From: Apostichopus japonicus
Taxonomy: Eukaryota; Echinodermata; Holothuroidea; Aspidochirotida; Stichopodidae
Direction of reading: 5' to 3'
Assembly (NCBI RefSeq): GCF_037975245.1
Contig: NC_092561.1
Span: forward strand, 4,826,001 to 4,886,000
Length of the DNA stretch: 60,000 nucleotides
Positions 1 through 60,000 of the stretch are shown here, piece by piece. Positions within the stretch are counted from its first letter, which is position 1; every line of letters starts with the position of its first letter. Both the position numbers and the translations under genes were made by a program. The notes beneath the pieces are model-generated. The model saw only the letters and a program-made list of their open reading frames with translations. It made no database searches and was not told the DNA's origin.

Positions 1-279
1 ATTTTCATGTCATACTTTTTCAATGAAAGCTTAAACAGTTAACTTGCCTAAATGATTTAATTTTCCTTTATTCTCTCTCGTTTCATCGTCTCGTCTTTAG
101 ACGTACTTGCATTTTTTAAAGGGGTCTTCACATTTATAAGCTACTCCAAGCTTCTTGTGAGCACTCTTCAGACTCCTTTCTCCTTAAAAGATATGTTCTG
201 TGTATTATTATATGTTGTTTATGTCAAAAGAGACTGAAATAAAGTTGTATGAATGAAATCTTCCAATTTTGATTCACAG
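1..279. other. intron upstream of exon 1
   Basis: AT-rich intron end with no recognisable element. The cag at 277..279 after ccaattttgattca is the exon 1 acceptor. Confidence 0.6.
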
Positions 280-59586
<59,307 letters not shown>

Positions 59587-59632
59587 GTGAGGAAAATACT
59601 TAGGAAATGTACTCCTCCCATGCATCCATTTG

Positions 59633-59800
59633 TGAGAGCATTCTGGTCAAGTGGTTAAGGCAGTGGACTTGTGATCTAAGGATTGCAGGTTCGAGTCCTG
59701 GCCAGATCATTACGTTGTGTCCTTGGGCAAGGCACTATATCTCCATTGCCTCTCTTCATATGATACAAACACTGTGGAAGACTGCATCATGCTTGTACTT
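59633..59800 (+). mobile_element. tRNA-derived SINE of a second family
   Basis: tctggtcaagtggttaaggc (A box) and ggttcgagtcctgg (B box) are well preserved. They are followed by cgttgtgtccttgggcaagg and cac, a SINE body motif known from many marine invertebrates. Unrelated to the (CATA)n family body. Confidence 0.8.
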
Positions 59801-60000
59801 TGCATGATTGCAATAATGCAATACAAAGAATGCAGTGTGGGTGGGAGGAGTGGGGGGGGTCATTTTGAGGAGAAGTTATAGAGAAATTCATTAAACATAA
59901 AAACAAGCAAAAACTGATCACATTTACACAAACCAGGTAATAAAATAGATCTTCTCGTTCAAAAGAGTTTCTGTCTGTATGATGTTAGGAAACTGTCCAT

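Noticed and set aside
59636-59707. tRNA gene candidate
   Set aside because: Good A and B boxes, but it is followed by a known type of SINE body and the stems are imperfect.

Overview
The window is metazoan nuclear DNA and holds one very large gene on the + strand. The gene is a clear orthologue of SMG1, the phosphatidylinositol-3-kinase-related (PIKK) protein kinase that phosphorylates UPF1 in nonsense-mediated mRNA decay (NMD). I could assemble 66 consecutive exons (280..59586). All introns are GT-AG, the reading phase stays consistent throughout, and the exons give about 3,382 codons with no internal stop. By recall of human SMG1 (about 3,660 residues), the first visible exon corresponds to roughly residue 210. 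The last lies shortly before the C-terminal FATC region. About 210 N-terminal residues, about 100-150 C-terminal residues, both UTRs and the promoter are therefore outside the window. I found no second gene on either strand.

Organism: an invertebrate deuterostome, most likely an echinoderm. The reasons are the vertebrate-like exon content of SMG1, introns of about 0.3-1.8 kb rich in young repeats, tRNA-derived SINEs including one with a 'tgtgtccttgggcaaggcac' body, LINE tails ending in TATATAA(ATT)n, and low GC. A sea cucumber would fit, but this cannot be settled from sequence alone.

Layout: exons 1-24 (280..22383) encode the N-terminal helical solenoid. Exons 25-39 (23261..35455) encode the FAT-like region, with an acidic Glu-rich loop in exon 36. 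Exons 40-46 (35968..40913) encode the kinase domain, with the LGDRHLDN catalytic loop and the HIDYN metal-binding motif. Exons 47-66 (41712..59586) encode the long C-terminal region, peculiar to SMG1, that sits between kinase and FATC.

The introns carry at least seven SINE copies of one tRNA-derived family, two hAT-type MITEs with perfect 8-bp target duplications, five copies of a second MITE family with 6-bp target duplications, foldback elements, LINE 3' ends and many tandem arrays. The most unusual pattern is that tandem duplications repeatedly straddle splice junctions. Pieces of exons 8, 22, 36 and 47 are duplicated into the adjoining intron together with their splice sites (exon 38 probably too). 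Minisatellites abut the exon 11 acceptor and exon 63 donor, a 200-bp duplication abuts the exon 51 acceptor, and a SINE tail appears to form the exon 36 donor. Wherever I translated a use of the extra site it gave a premature stop. That is notable for a gene whose product runs NMD, although any regulatory role is inference.
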